In this document: positions 6,284 to 6,819 of the stretch, piece by piece
How the letters are laid out: each line of letters opens with the position of its first letter
Position numbering within the stretch: position 1 is the stretch's first letter
DNA from: Bog-756 sp050011635
GTDB lineage: Bacteria; Actinomycetota; Acidimicrobiia; Acidimicrobiales; RAAP-2
Length of the DNA: 6,819 nt
Reading direction: 5' to 3'
Assembly (NCBI GenBank): GCA_050011635.1
Contig: JBEKIU010000200.1
Coordinates: 1-6,819, forward strand
The notes under the pieces: model-generated
Seen by the model: only the letters and a program-made list of their open reading frames with translations
The model's database searches: none
What the model was told of the DNA's origin: nothing
Made by a program: the position numbers and the translations under genes

Positions 6284-6819
6284 TCAGTCGACCTTCCCGG
6301 CGCCGAATACCTCGCCGAAGGAGCGGAGGGCGGTCTCCAGCTTGTCCCCCTCGGGCAGCTTCCCGGTGGTCCTGATGTCCTCGAGGAGATCGGCATGGCT
6401 GGCCCGGAAGTAGGCCCGCACCTCGGCCTCGTAACGCTGCACGTCCGGGACGGGGACGTCGTCCACGAAGCCCTCGGATCCGGCGAAGATGATCAGCACC
6501 TGCTCCTCCACCGGCACCGGCGCGTTGAGACCCTGCTTCAGCAGCTCGGTGAGCCGGTAGCCGCGGTCGAGCTGGGCCTGGGACACCTTGTCGAGCTCGG
6601 ACCCGAAGGTGGCGAAGGCCTCGAGCTCGCGGAACTGGGCCAGGTCGAGCTTGAGGGTGCCCGACACCGACTTCATGGCCTTGATCTGGGCCGCACTCCC
6701 CACTCGGCTGACCGAGATGCCGACGTTGATGGCCGGGCGGACCCCGGCGTAGAAGAGGTCGCTCTCGAGGTACACCTGGCCGTCGGTGATCGAGATCACG
6801 TTGGTCGGGATGTAGGCGG
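6284..6819 (-). CDS. atpA: F1 ATP synthase alpha subunit, C-terminal part (cut by window edge)
   Basis: The last 177 residues of alpha; the N-terminal part lies beyond the right edge. The fragment begins AYIPTNVISITDGQVYLESD, the conserved region after the alpha Walker B. It contains GVRPAINVGISVSRVGSAAQ, whose Arg (codon at 6704-6706) corresponds to the arginine finger that reaches into the beta catalytic site. The C-terminal helical domain follows (LAQFRELEAFATFGSELDK, VEEQVLIIFAGSEGFVDDVP, and so on). A GTG at 6797-6799 codes an internal valine (NVIS) and is not a start. Alpha is the non-catalytic partner of beta in the F1 hexamer. Its stop is 2 bp before the atpG start, as expected in a tight operon. 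No truncation or frameshift is seen in the visible part. Confidence 0.98.
   Translation of the reverse strand, partial: AYIPTNVISITDGQVYLESDLFYAGVRPAINVGISVSRVGSAAQIKAMKSVSGTLKLDLAQFRELEAFATFGSELDKVSQAQLDRGYRLTELLKQGLNAPVPVEEQVLIIFAGSEGFVDDVPVPDVQRYEAEVRAYFRASHADLLEDIRTTGKLPEGDKLETALRSFGEVFGAGKVD

Noticed and set aside
5218..6396. Second long minus-strand frame across atpG
   Set aside because: Overlaps atpG in a different frame with Arg/Gly/Pro-rich translation; the atpG frame has all conserved gamma motifs.
6284..6799. Complete small gene starting at GTG 6799
   Set aside because: The frame continues to the window edge with the conserved alpha residues AYIPTN, so this is the 3' part of atpA.

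Overview
The window looks like chromosomal DNA of a high-GC actinobacterium. Four things point that way: strong G/C bias at third codon positions, an actinobacterial-type class II fructose-1,6-bisphosphatase, a DUF222/HNH protein of the 13E12-repeat type (a family expanded in Actinobacteria), and an F1 ATP synthase operon with actinobacterial-like subunits. An acidimicrobial lineage is possible, but I cannot place it from the sequence alone.

Layout, left to right. Positions 1-110 hold five copies of a 22-bp tandem repeat. A short promoter-like stretch follows, then glpX on the + strand (177-1172), which may be translated from a leaderless message. The 347-bp gap after glpX has no supportable gene and is filled with several unrelated families of short repeats and palindromes. 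A DUF222-HNH endonuclease-like gene (1520-2947, +) follows, with a perfect 7-bp inverted repeat just before its start. Its 3' end faces the 3' end of the ATP synthase operon. The convergent gap (2948-3110) is a two-copy 71-bp tandem repeat containing a strong hairpin, and the second copy runs over the atpC stop codon. The minus strand from 3111 to the right edge is the end of the F1Fo ATP synthase operon in standard order: atpA (3' part only), atpG, atpD, atpC.

How the genes work together: alpha, beta, gamma and epsilon form the F1 sector, with catalysis at the beta/alpha interface, the gamma rotor shaft and the epsilon regulatory/coupling subunit. The remaining subunits should lie beyond the right edge. 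GlpX is a gluconeogenic enzyme with no direct link to ATP synthase. The HNH protein is accessory.

I do not see a clear new multi-gene system. The unusual signal is a high density of short tandem repeats: at least seven separate loci in under 7 kb. They fill nearly every non-coding gap longer than 100 bp. They also occur in frame (units of 9 and 15 bp) inside linker or loop regions of two proteins, including an (Ala-Ala-Ser)6 tract within an enlarged loop of the ATP synthase gamma subunit. The epsilon subunit is also unusually long, with two low-complexity insertions.
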